A stretch of 64,000 nucleotides of DNA from Paludibacter sp. UBA6032 (GTDB taxonomy: Bacteria > Bacteroidota > Bacteroidia > Bacteroidales > Paludibacteraceae): assembly GCA_002427885.1 (NCBI GenBank), contig DIZI01000008.1, forward strand, positions 221,646 through 285,645. The letters run 5' to 3'. The notes under the pieces were generated by a model. The model was not told the origin of the DNA, did not search any database, and saw only the letters and a list, made by a program, of their open reading frames with translations. This document shows positions 45,186-53,554 of the stretch, piece after piece; the stretch's first letter is position 1; each line of letters starts with the position of its first letter. A program made the translations under genes and the position numbers.

Positions 45186-46492
45186 TAAATGTATTTATAC
45201 CCAATAGGAGAATTCTCCTGTTTATATTCTATTAAAGCATTTACTACTCTGTCAAATAATTCCTGTGTACCACGGTAGCCTATATGATGCATCCGGCTTG
45301 CTCCGAAACGGTCGTGAATCGGAAATCCGACACGTATTAACGGTATTTTTAATCCGCGGGCAATGTAGTATCCTTTGCTGTTACCCAATAAAAAATCTGG
45401 TTTAAACTCTTTGGATTTTTCACGTAAAGTTTCGAAATCGGCACCTTTTATATAAAAAGGTTCGACACCTATTTCCTTACACCAATCTGCCATAGCAGTT
45501 ACAAAATCATCTTCACCATACAGCAATGCCTTTTTACCGAAAACATATTTATGAGCATCCACGTATGAATCAACCAGACGCCCGCGTTCTTTGCGGTGTT
45601 TTTCAGGAATCTCATTTCCACTCAGTTCTCTCAATGTTTCCATAAACTTATCGGATGCTTCGATGCCAATTGGCAAGGGCATTTGGTAATTTTTTATATA
45701 GTAAGTTGTTGCAAGCCATTCACCGGCTGTTTGTGTCGATCCGTTTTCTTTTATACGTGAAACACCTTTATTGAAATTTGCCCCGAACTCGACTACGGCT
45801 TTGGAATTACCCATTCGTCGAATCTCATGTATGGTTGTTCCACCGGTAGGGATTAGTTGATACTCGGAAGTATATTCGTTGTCCAGTGTTTCGCTATAGT
45901 CGGGAAACAAGGTGAATTGTATCCTGAAATCAGTTAGCAATTCCTTTAAATACCGGATATCAGCAGGCGAAACCATACCGGGTAAAATGCTGATGTGTTT
46001 TCCCATTTTTTCAAATTCTGCCAGCGTTTTAATTGTCGCCAATACAGTGTTATGAAATCCTTCGGCATGACTTCCACAATAACTGGGTGTGGAAGCATTG
46101 ATAAATATTGGTATTAATTTTTCCGGGCCTTCAAAGTTTTCAATAAAGTTTCGGATATGTCCCGGAATATCTTCACCTATGGTTTCCGAAAGGCAGGTAG
46201 AAGCAATTCCTATGACACCTGGTTTATATTGTTTAATTATATTGGTGATACCTGTGATAAAATTTCTGCTTCCTCCAAATATGGTCGATTCTTCACTAAA
46301 ATTACTTGATGCAATATCAACCGGTTCTTTGTAGTGGCTAATCATATATCGCCTGATATAGGTGGCACAACCCTGACTTCCGTGGATAAGTGGTACACAA
46401 CCTTCAATACCTTTAAAGACCAATGATGCACCAAGCGGAGCACATAACTTGCAGGAATTCCGGGTGGAAGTATATGTTTTTGCTTCTATCAT
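45185..46492 (-). CDS. nifN: Nitrogenase FeMo-co scaffold subunit NifN
   Basis: A 435-residue protein homologous to NifK that pairs with NifE to form the scaffold where NifB-co matures. Start region NSCKLCAPLGASLVFKGIEG and HGSQGCATYIRRYM, then the SNFSEESTIFGG and CLSETIGEDIPG motifs that parallel NifK. It follows nifE by 90 bp. The shared HGSQGC motif could suggest NifK, but the position after nifE and the separate nifK at 48280 settle it. Confidence 0.93.
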   Translation of the reverse strand: MIEAKTYTSTRNSCKLCAPLGASLVFKGIEGCVPLIHGSQGCATYIRRYMISHYKEPVDIASSNFSEESTIFGGSRNFITGITNIIKQYKPGVIGIASTCLSETIGEDIPGHIRNFIENFEGPEKLIPIFINASTPSYCGSHAEGFHNTVLATIKTLAEFEKMGKHISILPGMVSPADIRYLKELLTDFRIQFTLFPDYSETLDNEYTSEYQLIPTGGTTIHEIRRMGNSKAVVEFGANFNKGVSRIKENGSTQTAGEWLATTYYIKNYQMPLPIGIEASDKFMETLRELSGNEIPEKHRKERGRLVDSYVDAHKYVFGKKALLYGEDDFVTAMADWCKEIGVEPFYIKGADFETLREKSKEFKPDFLLGNSKGYYIARGLKIPLIRVGFPIHDRFGASRMHHIGYRGTQELFDRVVNALIEYKQENSPIGYKYI

Positions 46493-46506
46493 TTTGTTTG
46501 ATTTTT

Positions 46507-46545
46507 AGAGTCAAGAGTCAAGAACCAAGATTCAAGACAAAAGAC
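46507..46545. repeat. Short direct repeats (AGAGTCAAGA-type) in the nifE-nifN gap
   Basis: AGAGTCAAGAGTCAAGAACC followed by AAGATTCAAGACAAAAGAC is a run of imperfect 7-8 bp direct repeats (AGTCAAG). It fills part of the spacer and has no coding role. Confidence 0.7.
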
Positions 46546-46582
46546 TAATTTTTGAGACATTATTTGGTAACTTACTTACTTC

Positions 46583-47920
46583 TTACTGCTGTTCCTTCGT
46601 AAATTTCCAAACCGGACTCATGGCCGTGGTATATATTTCTTTCGCAAAATTGATCATTCCTTCATATCCTGCCAACGGCTCTTTCCGTTCGTGGTTGTGA
46701 TCGCAGAACCCAAGTCCGATCTTGTGGGCAATGGGTCGTTCTTTTACACCTCCAATAAAAATGTCTGCCTTTTTTTGTTTCACAAAGTGCGAAAGCTCTA
46801 CCGGATTGGAATCATCAACAATGATGGTTCCTTCGTCACAAAGTTGTTTTATCAGCTCGTAGTCCTCGGTTGTACCGGTTTGTGAACCTACAATCACCGA
46901 TTGAACACCGATTAATCTTAATGCTTTAACCAACGAAATGGCTTTGAATGCTCCACCTACATAAATGGCAGCTTTTTTACCGGTAAGTTGTTCTTTGTAC
47001 CATGCCAATGCCGGCATCATGCGGGAGATTTCTTCTTTGACCAACTCACGGGCTTTTGCCATCATATCATCATCTTTGAAAAAACGGGCTACATCATACA
47101 GTGCATCGCTCATATCTTCAATTCCAAAATACGATACCCGCATAGAAGGAATGTTATATTCATCCGTCATCATTTTCGCGAGGTAATTCATCGATCCCGA
47201 ACATTGTACCACGTTCAGTGCAGCATTGTGTGCATTGCAAATATCATCCACCCGTCCGTCACCGGTAATAGTGGCATTGACGTGCACACCCATTTTTTTA
47301 TAGTATTCCAATAAAATCCAAAGTTCGCCGGCCAAATTGAAATCGCCAAGTATATTGATGCTTTTTGCCGGAGTAAAAGGTTTGCTTCTTGTACCTACTA
47401 AGGTAAAAATAGCCTCACATGCTACCTTATAACCGTCTTTTTTCGATCCCTGAAATCCGGGAGCCTGAACCGGGATAACCGGTATCCCTTTTTCTTTTTG
47501 TACGGTACGGCAAATTTGTTCCACATCGTCACCTATAACGCCGACAATACAGGTAGTATAAATAAAAGCCGCTTTTGGATGGTGAAGGTCGATCAGTTCA
47601 ATAATTGATTTGTAGAGTTTGGGCTCGCCTCCGAATATCACATCACGTTCCTGCAAATCGGTGCAATAGCTTAGCCGGTGCAATTCAGGTCCTGAAGATA
47701 AAGCCCCCCGGATGTCCCAGGTGTAAGCGGCGCAACCTATCGGACCGTGAATGACGTGTAATGCATCAACGATAGGGTACAGAACAACACGCGACCCGCA
47801 AAAAACACAGGCCCGTTGGCTTACACTGCCTGCCAAACTGGCTTTGTTGCAATCGATGGTCCGTTCATTTGCTCCGGCAACCGATACTTGGTTTTGTCTA
47901 TCATCTAATATATGTCCCAT
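46583..47920 (-). CDS. nifE: Nitrogenase FeMo-co scaffold subunit NifE
   Basis: A 445-residue protein homologous to NifD and partner of NifN. CVFCGSRVVLYPI and HVIHGPIGCAAYTWDIRG contain the cluster Cys, and TTCIVGVIGDDV and VVQCSGSMNYLA parallel NifD motifs. It is the first gene of the second nif operon, 48 bp after a sigma-54-like element (47968-47991). Confidence 0.94.
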   Translation of the reverse strand: MGHILDDRQNQVSVAGANERTIDCNKASLAGSVSQRACVFCGSRVVLYPIVDALHVIHGPIGCAAYTWDIRGALSSGPELHRLSYCTDLQERDVIFGGEPKLYKSIIELIDLHHPKAAFIYTTCIVGVIGDDVEQICRTVQKEKGIPVIPVQAPGFQGSKKDGYKVACEAIFTLVGTRSKPFTPAKSINILGDFNLAGELWILLEYYKKMGVHVNATITGDGRVDDICNAHNAALNVVQCSGSMNYLAKMMTDEYNIPSMRVSYFGIEDMSDALYDVARFFKDDDMMAKARELVKEEISRMMPALAWYKEQLTGKKAAIYVGGAFKAISLVKALRLIGVQSVIVGSQTGTTEDYELIKQLCDEGTIIVDDSNPVELSHFVKQKKADIFIGGVKERPIAHKIGLGFCDHNHERKEPLAGYEGMINFAKEIYTTAMSPVWKFTKEQQ

Positions 47921-47967
47921 GTCTCAGTAATTTAGGATGCTGTATTTAGTAATCCGCATATACCCTT

Positions 47968-47991
47968 ATTCATTTATCGTGCCATTAACAT
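47968..47991 (-). promoter_or_regulatory. Sigma-54-like promoter of the nifE operon
   Basis: On the - strand the element reads ATGTTAATGGCACGATAAAT then GAAT. TGGCACG is the classical -24 box; the -12 part is ATGAAT, so GG and GA (not GC) are 10 bases apart. All but one of its 24 bases recur in front of nifH. It ends 48 bp before the ATG. Confidence 0.75.
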
Positions 47992-48092
47992 GTTGTAAAA
48001 CATATTTCACGAAATTTATAGCTGTAATTAATTGGTAGGTAGTGGAATGAATTTTAGTTATTATTCTTCTAAGTGTTAAATTGGATATATCT

Positions 48093-48153
48093 CTACAATA
48101 TTTAATTTGAAATAAACATACATTTATGTAGGTGAATATACTTTAATGTAGGA
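48093..48153 (-). promoter_or_regulatory. Conserved upstream blocks of the nifE operon (candidate activator sites)
   Basis: Three blocks, written on +: CTACAATATT (48093-48102), ACATTTATGTAG (48120-48131), AATGTAGGA (48145-48153). The same three occur in the same order in front of nifH at 53555-53600. They sit about 100-160 bp upstream of the -24 box, the usual distance for NifA sites, but they do not match TGT-N10-ACA. Confidence 0.6.
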
Positions 48154-48219
48154 ATATATTTCCCGTTTTAGAACTATTCATTATGAACTTTCCTTAGCTC
48201 CAATTTTTTATATAAATAA

Positions 48220-48250
48220 TTGGCGACCCTACAATTTGTAAGGTCGCCAA
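48220..48250 (-). terminator. Probable terminator after nifK
   Basis: TTGGCGACC (48220-48228) and GGTCGCCAA (48242-48250) make a 9-bp stem, with an inner ACA/TGT pairing. In the leftward direction the hairpin is followed by an AT-rich tail. It lies 30 bp after the nifK stop. Confidence 0.72.
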
Positions 48251-48279
48251 TATCAGTTGTTAACTAAACTCTTTCCTTA

Positions 48280-49659
48280 TTACAATTGAAATTCAAATTT
48301 TTCTTCCAGACAGGTTTTGTCCATTTGCTCAAGAAATGCATCCATAATTTGTTTTACTAAATTTGCTCCACCATCATAACCTGTTTTTGCAAAGTAGTTA
48401 TGTCCGGGACGATCGGCAATCGGGAAACCAAAGCGAACAAGTGGCGTATTTTCATCACGGGCTATGTATTTACCATATGTATTCCCAATTAGTAAATCAA
48501 CGCCTTCCTGTTTAATCCATTGATGCATACGGAACATGTCGGCCATATCGCCATTCATGAATTTAGCTTCAGGTATGTCTTTCAGCAATTCAGTCATTCT
48601 TTCCTGAAAGTATTTACTTGGAGTACCTGTAACTACATAAACCGGTTTCATATCCATGCTTAACAGGAACTCTACCAATGGAATTAAGGTATCGGGATCT
48701 CCCCAAAGTGCAACACGTTTTCCATATAAATATTTTGAGCTATCTGAAATAAGATCAATTAACCGACCTCTTTCGTCACTTAAACTATCAGGAATTGGAA
48801 CATTAGCATGACGGCTCAAGGACATCAAGAAACGGTCGGTAGCTTTAAATCCAATGGGGATATCAAGCATCTCGAATTTCACTTTACACTTGTTTTCAAG
48901 TTTAATACAGGCATCTTCCGTACATGAGTGTCCAAGTCCCAGAGTAAATTTACTGTCACCTGTCAGGGTCAAATCTTTAGATGTTGTTCCACCAGCCGGA
49001 TACATTTTATAATGTCCATCAAGCGGAGCATCCAATACATCGGTCATATCAGGAAACATAATGGTACGGGCTTCCATAACCGATGCTAATCGTTTGATTT
49101 CACGCATGTCCGAAGGTTCCATCCATCCTGTAACCAGGTTGACTACATTCCGTTTTTTAGGAGTTGCAGTGGAGAAAAATTTCACCATGGCAGCTACCTG
49201 ATTTGAGTAACCGGTAACATGAGTTCCAACATAACTTGGCGTGTTACAGTAAATCACTTGTTTTCCCTCCGGAACTAATCCATCTTCGTTGGCTTTTGAA
49301 ATAATCTGGGTCAGGTCATCACCAATTGTTTCCGATAAACAAGTTGTGTGAACTGCAATTATTTCAGGTTTATAAACCGTAAACATGGTTTCAATTGATT
49401 GCAGCAGGTTGGCTGAACCACCGAATACTGAAGAACCTTCTGAAAACGAACTGGTTCCGGCCATAATCGGTTCTCTGAAGTGACGTGAAAGTGCACTTCG
49501 GTGATACGAGCAACAGCCTTGCGACCCGTGACTGTGAGGCAGGCATCCGTGGATACCCAATGCAGCATACATTGCGCCTACTGGTTGACAGGTTTTGGCC
49601 GGGTTAATGGTCAAAGCTTTTCTGTCTATTTCTTTTGCTGTGGTATGTCTGAGTAACAT
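48280..49659 (-). CDS. nifK: Nitrogenase molybdenum-iron protein beta chain NifK
   Basis: A 459-residue beta subunit of dinitrogenase. P-cluster region GIHGCLPHSHGSQGCCSYHR, then TSSFSEGSSVFGGSANL and TTCLSETIGDDL. It is shorter at the N-terminus than the roughly 520-residue NifK of Azotobacter, as in Clostridium-type enzymes. Last gene of the nifH operon, 97 bp after nifD; the gap is filled with AT-rich repeats. Confidence 0.96.
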   Translation of the reverse strand: MLLRHTTAKEIDRKALTINPAKTCQPVGAMYAALGIHGCLPHSHGSQGCCSYHRSALSRHFREPIMAGTSSFSEGSSVFGGSANLLQSIETMFTVYKPEIIAVHTTCLSETIGDDLTQIISKANEDGLVPEGKQVIYCNTPSYVGTHVTGYSNQVAAMVKFFSTATPKKRNVVNLVTGWMEPSDMREIKRLASVMEARTIMFPDMTDVLDAPLDGHYKMYPAGGTTSKDLTLTGDSKFTLGLGHSCTEDACIKLENKCKVKFEMLDIPIGFKATDRFLMSLSRHANVPIPDSLSDERGRLIDLISDSSKYLYGKRVALWGDPDTLIPLVEFLLSMDMKPVYVVTGTPSKYFQERMTELLKDIPEAKFMNGDMADMFRMHQWIKQEGVDLLIGNTYGKYIARDENTPLVRFGFPIADRPGHNYFAKTGYDGGANLVKQIMDAFLEQMDKTCLEEKFEFQL

Positions 49660-49663
49660 AATA

Positions 49664-49756
49664 ATCTAATTAAATAATTAATAATTCACAATTCATAATT
49701 TATAATTAAATGCAAATTCATATTCAAATTATGAATTATGCATTCTCAATTATGCA
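49664..49756. repeat. AT-rich repeats in the nifD-nifK gap
   Basis: The spacer is built of variants of AATTCATAATT, AATTATGAATT and AATTATGCATTAATT, forming several weak dyads. The same family occurs at 51404-51481 between nifI2 and nifD. Confidence 0.65.
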
Positions 49757-51391
49757 TTAATTAAAAACGTATTCCGCAGTTACAAATTCTTCACGTTCCC
49801 ACGGTGCTTTCATCTGTTTGAAAATGCTGCTGCAAGCAATCATTTCAATGTCTTTGTAGAAGTTGATAGCACCTGCAAAAGCTGCATAAGGACCACCGGA
49901 ATCATAATTATGTAGCTGCTTCATGGGAATTCCCATTTTCTGAACCACATATTTTTCTTTGATACCTGCACAGAAAACGTCCGGTTTGTACATTTCAATC
50001 AGTTTTTCCATTTCGAAGTGACTTAAATCGTCGATTACCAATGTGCCTTTTTTCATATCGGTCATCATACCCTTGTACTCGTTGAATTCGATATCAAATG
50101 CTTCTTTCAGGTAAGCCAGTTCTTCTTCGGATTTACGGGGTTTGAAACGGGTAGGATCCGGAACTACGGTGATTTCCTCAATGTTACGACTGTCAGCATC
50201 GATTTTAATTGAAGGCATTACACGGCGACCTTCATAGTCATCACGGTGTCCGAATTCGTAACCTGCAACCAATGTTTCCATACCAAGCTCATTAAATAAC
50301 TCTTGATAATGGTGAGCACGGGAACCTCCAACAAACATCATCACTGTTTTACCGGTAGTTTTAGTTTTTGCTTTTTCGGCAGCAACTTTTACTGCTTCCA
50401 TTTCTTCAGCTATTACTACTTCAATACGATCTTTCAATTCCTGGTCTCCAAAGTATTGTCCCACTTTACGCAATGTTTTTGCAGTAGCTTCGGCACCAAT
50501 AAAGTTTGCTTTTGCCCAGGGAATACCAAATGATGTTTCCAACATTTCTGCCACATAGTTGATGGAGCGGTGACACATTACCAAGCTAAAATCAGCATTA
50601 TGAGCTGTTTCGAATTGCTCAAGAGTAGAATTACCCGACATGGTAGCAATAATATCAACCCCGATTTTTTTAAATAATTCATCAATCACAAATGCATCAC
50701 CACCAATATTGTATTCTCCCAATACGTTTATTGCATATTTGTTTTTACGTACATAGTTGTCATTGTTTCCAATTAAGTTTTTATATAAACCGTTATTAGC
50801 AATATGATGACCGGCGGATTGTGATACACCGCGATAACCTTCGCATGAGAAACCGAAAATATTTACACCCGGTAATTCTTCTTTCATTTGGCGTGCAACA
50901 CGGTGAACATCATCACCAATCAATCCAACCGGACAAGTTGAGAATATTGCAATGCCCTTTGGATGAAATAATTCATGCGCTTCACGAATGGCTTGCTTTA
51001 GTTTTTCTTCTCCGCCGAAAACGATATTCGAATCCTGCATATCGGTTGAAAATGCGTATGGTATGAAATTATCCATTTCGGGTTTATCAGCACGGGTTTG
51101 ATTCCGACGGGTTAACCACGAATAATAACCACATCCGATGGGACCGTGAGTAATATTTACGATATCTCTGGTAGGTCCGAGTACCACCCCTTTACAACCC
51201 GCATATGTACAACCCCGTTGAGTAATAATTCCCGGAATGGTACGCACGTTAGCTTGTATTTGTGGAATGGAGTCGGGATCATTTATAACAATCGACTTCG
51301 TCCTTTTCTTTGCGACTTTACTTGGGTAAGCTGCGGATACTTCTTCAGCAAATTTGCTCAAATCAAGTTCTTCTATTAAATTTTTTGCCAT
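49757..51391 (-). CDS. nifD: Nitrogenase molybdenum-iron protein alpha chain NifD
   Basis: A 544-residue alpha subunit of dinitrogenase. P-cluster region RGCTYAGCKGVVLGPTRD and HGPIGCGYYSWL; TCPVGLIGDDV; the FeMo-co Cys ligand in LVMCHRSINY (Cys273, equivalent to Cys275 of Azotobacter); and the His ligand in QLHNYDSGGPYAAF (His494, equivalent to His442). An insertion of about 50 residues lies between about 395 and 460, as in Clostridium-type NifD. Fourth gene of the nifH operon. Confidence 0.97.
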   Translation of the reverse strand: MAKNLIEELDLSKFAEEVSAAYPSKVAKKRTKSIVINDPDSIPQIQANVRTIPGIITQRGCTYAGCKGVVLGPTRDIVNITHGPIGCGYYSWLTRRNQTRADKPEMDNFIPYAFSTDMQDSNIVFGGEEKLKQAIREAHELFHPKGIAIFSTCPVGLIGDDVHRVARQMKEELPGVNIFGFSCEGYRGVSQSAGHHIANNGLYKNLIGNNDNYVRKNKYAINVLGEYNIGGDAFVIDELFKKIGVDIIATMSGNSTLEQFETAHNADFSLVMCHRSINYVAEMLETSFGIPWAKANFIGAEATAKTLRKVGQYFGDQELKDRIEVVIAEEMEAVKVAAEKAKTKTTGKTVMMFVGGSRAHHYQELFNELGMETLVAGYEFGHRDDYEGRRVMPSIKIDADSRNIEEITVVPDPTRFKPRKSEEELAYLKEAFDIEFNEYKGMMTDMKKGTLVIDDLSHFEMEKLIEMYKPDVFCAGIKEKYVVQKMGIPMKQLHNYDSGGPYAAFAGAINFYKDIEMIACSSIFKQMKAPWEREEFVTAEYVFN

Positions 51392-51403
51392 AATGTTTTT
51401 AAT

Positions 51404-51481
51404 TTATAATGCATAATTCATAATTGCAATTCACGATTTCAATTCATAATGTAAAAGCTATTTTATGCATTATGAACTGTT
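51404..51481. repeat. AT-rich repeats in the nifI2-nifD gap
   Basis: TAATGCATAATTCATAATTG, AATTCATAATG and TTATGCATTATGAA are inverted and direct copies of the TGCATAATTCATAATT family, filling the 92-bp spacer. Confidence 0.65.
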
Positions 51482-51483
51482 AA

Positions 51484-51849
51484 TTAATCTAATGTGAGAT
51501 CGCCCGTTTCGCCCGTTCTTACACGAATTGAATCAACTGTATCAATCACAAATATTTTGCCATCACCACTATTATTTGTCTGATTGGCTTTGATAATGGT
51601 TTCAACAGCCAAATTTTTCTTGTCGTCTGTCACAACAAGCGTTATCATACGTTTCGATTTCAAACGTGGCATTTCAATAATGAGTTCCTGTTGATCTGGA
51701 TCTAAATTGGCTGCTTTCTCGAAACCTCCTTTTCCCATACCTCTACCCAAAACAGGCATGGCGGTAAATGATGGAAGTCCTGCATCCGAAAGTGCCGTTT
51801 TCGTTTCACTCATCTTCGAAATTCGTATCATTGCTAATATTAGTTTCAT
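51484..51849 (-). CDS. nifI2: Nitrogenase-specific PII-like regulator NifI2
   Basis: A 121-residue PII-family protein. Start MKLILAMIRISKMSETKTAL, T-loop region VLGRGMGKGGFEKAANLD, and GDGKIFVIDTVDSIRVRTGE at the C-terminus. The T-loop differs from GlnB and lacks its uridylylated Tyr. In methanogens NifI1 and NifI2 form a complex that binds 2-oxoglutarate and reversibly inhibits dinitrogenase when ammonium is present. Position between nifH and nifD fits that role. Confidence 0.93.
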   Translation of the reverse strand: MKLILAMIRISKMSETKTALSDAGLPSFTAMPVLGRGMGKGGFEKAANLDPDQQELIIEMPRLKSKRMITLVVTDDKKNLAVETIIKANQTNNSGDGKIFVIDTVDSIRVRTGETGDLTLD

Positions 51850-51894
51850 ATTTTATATTTTTTTGTTATTTGACATTGACGATATTTGTTTAGT

Positions 51895-52046
51895 GATATT
51901 ACTCCCTTCGGTGGTGATATGAACTTCGTTGATATGACTTCGTGATATGAGTTTTACAATAAACTGAAAATTAAAATCATTGAAATGAAATCTACTAATA
52001 TCAGCCAAAGGCTAATATCTATTAATATCGCCCGAAGGGCAAATAA
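51895..52046. repeat. Repeats and stacked hairpins in the nifI1-nifI2 gap
   Basis: GATATGA or similar occurs four times with ACTTCG between (51904-51949), followed by two tandem hairpin modules: TAATATCAGCCAAAGGCTAA (from about 51997) and TAATATCGCCCGAAGGGCAA (from about 52023). The stems are AGCC/GGCT and GCCC/GGGC with three-base loops. The region could form RNA structure within the nifH transcript. Confidence 0.6.
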
Positions 52047-52054
52047 CGATGAAT

Positions 52055-52381
52055 TTAAACTTCTCTGGTACCACTGGAAATAGTATAACTCTCTTCGACT
52101 TTTGTTACGAAGATTTTCCCGTCACCAAACTGACCTTTTTCTCCTGTACGGGCAGCTTCCATAATTGTTTCTATCACAAAATCCTTATCCTTTACAGGTA
52201 TGGTAATCATCAACAAGTCTTTAGGAAGTTCATCGTAAGTAACGTTTCCAACTTTGATACCCCGCTGTTTACCTCTACCAAATACCGATAATTTTGTGAT
52301 GGCAGGAAAGCCTGCGTCAAATAATGCTTTCATTACTATTGTTGACTTCTCAGGACGAACTATTGCTCTTAATAAATACAT
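52055..52381 (-). CDS. nifI1: Nitrogenase-specific PII-like regulator NifI1
   Basis: A 108-residue PII-family protein. MYLLRAIVRPEKSTIVMKAL start, T-loop VFGRGKQRGIKVGNVTYDEL, and GDGKIFVTKVEESYTI. Together with NifI2 it would control nitrogenase activity post-translationally. Its presence right after nifH is the hallmark of archaeal, clostridial and some Bacteroidetes nif operons. Confidence 0.93.
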   Translation of the reverse strand: MYLLRAIVRPEKSTIVMKALFDAGFPAITKLSVFGRGKQRGIKVGNVTYDELPKDLLMITIPVKDKDFVIETIMEAARTGEKGQFGDGKIFVTKVEESYTISSGTREV

Positions 52382-52402
52382 AATGTTTGATTTTTAAAAA
52401 CT

Positions 52403-52424
52403 ACCCCTAACCCCTAAAGGGGAA
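52403..52424. repeat. Palindromic repeat in the nifH-nifI1 gap (first copy)
   Basis: ACCCCTAACCCCTAAAGGGG followed by AA, an intact copy of the main palindromic repeat, untranslated here. Confidence 0.88.
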
Positions 52425-52473
52425 TAAAGAAGTTTATGTGTTTGTAATAAATATATTTGTTATACGATTCCCA

Positions 52474-52500
52474 GAGCCCCCTTTAGGGGGTTGAAGGTCG
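52474..52500. repeat. Palindromic repeat in the nifH-nifI1 gap (second copy)
   Basis: GAGCCCCCTTTAGGGGGTTG plus AAGGTC, a variant with five-base G/C arms. It can form a stable hairpin directly after the nifH stop and might protect the nifH transcript 3' end. Confidence 0.8.
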
Positions 52501-52507
52501 TCTAATC

Positions 52508-53332
52508 TTAATTCATAATTCCAAATCCAACTAACAACTCTTCAAGTGCCGACATTTCCAAGGGTTGTGGAATGACAAACATTGAGTTGTCATTTATTTT
52601 CTTTGCCAATGAACGGTATTCGTTTGCTTGTGCATGATCGGGAGCATGGTCGATAACAGTTTTACGGTTGATTTCGGCATGTTGAACCATGTTTTCGCGG
52701 GGAACGAAGTGAATCATTTGTGTTCCAAGTTGACGGGCGAATTCTTCAATCATGTTGGCTTCATTGTCAACTTTACGAGAGTTACAAATTAGTCCACCTA
52801 AACGAACTGTACCTACTTTTCCAAATTTAGCAATTGATTTACAAATGTTATTGGCAGCATACATAGCCATCATTTCACCCGATACAACAATATAAACCTC
52901 TTCGGCTTTACCATCGCGGATTGGCATGGCAAATCCACCACAAACAACGTCACCTAATACATCGTAAAATACATAATCCAATGCTTTTTCTGCATCATAA
53001 GCTCCTAATTGTTCCAACAAGTTAATGGAAGTAATAATACCACGACCGGCACATCCAACACCCGGTTCAGGACCACCTGATTCAACACAACTTGTACCGC
53101 TAAATCCGGGTTTCATTACATCATCCAGGTCAATGTCTTCACCTTCGTCGCGAAGTGTGTCCAATACAGTTTTTTGAGCCAAACCGTGTAGAAGTAACCG
53201 CGTAGAGTCAGCTTTGGGGTCACAACCCACAACCATTACTTTTTTCCCCATTTCTGCCAAACCGGCAACAGTGTTTTGCGTTGTGGTACTTTTACCAATT
53301 CCGCCTTTTCCGTAGATTGCAATTTTTCTCAT
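52508..53332 (-). CDS. nifH: Nitrogenase iron protein NifH
   Basis: A 274-residue dinitrogenase reductase that feeds electrons to NifDK with ATP hydrolysis. P-loop GKGGIGKSTT (9-17), the [4Fe-4S] ligands Cys94 (GVGCAGRG) and Cys131 (DVVCGGFAMP), and Arg97, the residue that DraT modifies in some bacteria. It is the first gene of the nifHI1I2DK operon, 71 bp after a sigma-54-like element. Confidence 0.98.
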   Translation of the reverse strand: MRKIAIYGKGGIGKSTTTQNTVAGLAEMGKKVMVVGCDPKADSTRLLLHGLAQKTVLDTLRDEGEDIDLDDVMKPGFSGTSCVESGGPEPGVGCAGRGIITSINLLEQLGAYDAEKALDYVFYDVLGDVVCGGFAMPIRDGKAEEVYIVVSGEMMAMYAANNICKSIAKFGKVGTVRLGGLICNSRKVDNEANMIEEFARQLGTQMIHFVPRENMVQHAEINRKTVIDHAPDHAQANEYRSLAKKINDNSMFVIPQPLEMSALEELLVGFGIMN

Positions 53333-53402
53333 CTTTTTTATATTTTAAATAAATAACTAATGTTCCTTTTGTTATCGTTTTTTGAAGAACTTGAAACCCT
53401 AT

Positions 53403-53426
53403 ATTCATTTACCGTGCCATTAACAT
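53403..53426 (-). promoter_or_regulatory. Sigma-54-like promoter of the nifH operon
   Basis: On - it reads ATGTTAATGGCACGGTAAAT then GAAT, with TGGCACG as -24 box. It differs from the nifE element in one of 24 bases. It ends 71 bp before the nifH ATG. Confidence 0.78.
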
Positions 53427-53554
53427 TTTAGTATCTCATTTGTAATTCTCAATATTCATTTAAAATAATGATAATCAAGTGAATAAAATATTGTAAATTA
53501 TCAATAATGTGTTAATTATATTATGAATATCTTGAGTCGAAGGAATTAATAACC

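Larger units (their letters stand above)
47921..48279. other. nifK-nifE intergenic region
   Basis: A 359-bp gap without a gene. Going leftward it holds the nifK terminator hairpin (about 48220-48250), three upstream blocks shared with the nifH promoter (48093-48153), and the sigma-54-like promoter of nifE (47968-47991). Confidence 0.8.

Noticed and set aside
46583..47920. Alternative nitrogenase (vnf/anf) scaffold or a second nifD
   Set aside because: It lies before nifN and nifB, lacks the NifD insertion, and no vnfG/anfG-like gene is present.
43226..52500. Insertion sequence or transposon ends
   Set aside because: The palindromes are only about 20-27 bp, carry no transposase and show no consistent target duplication.
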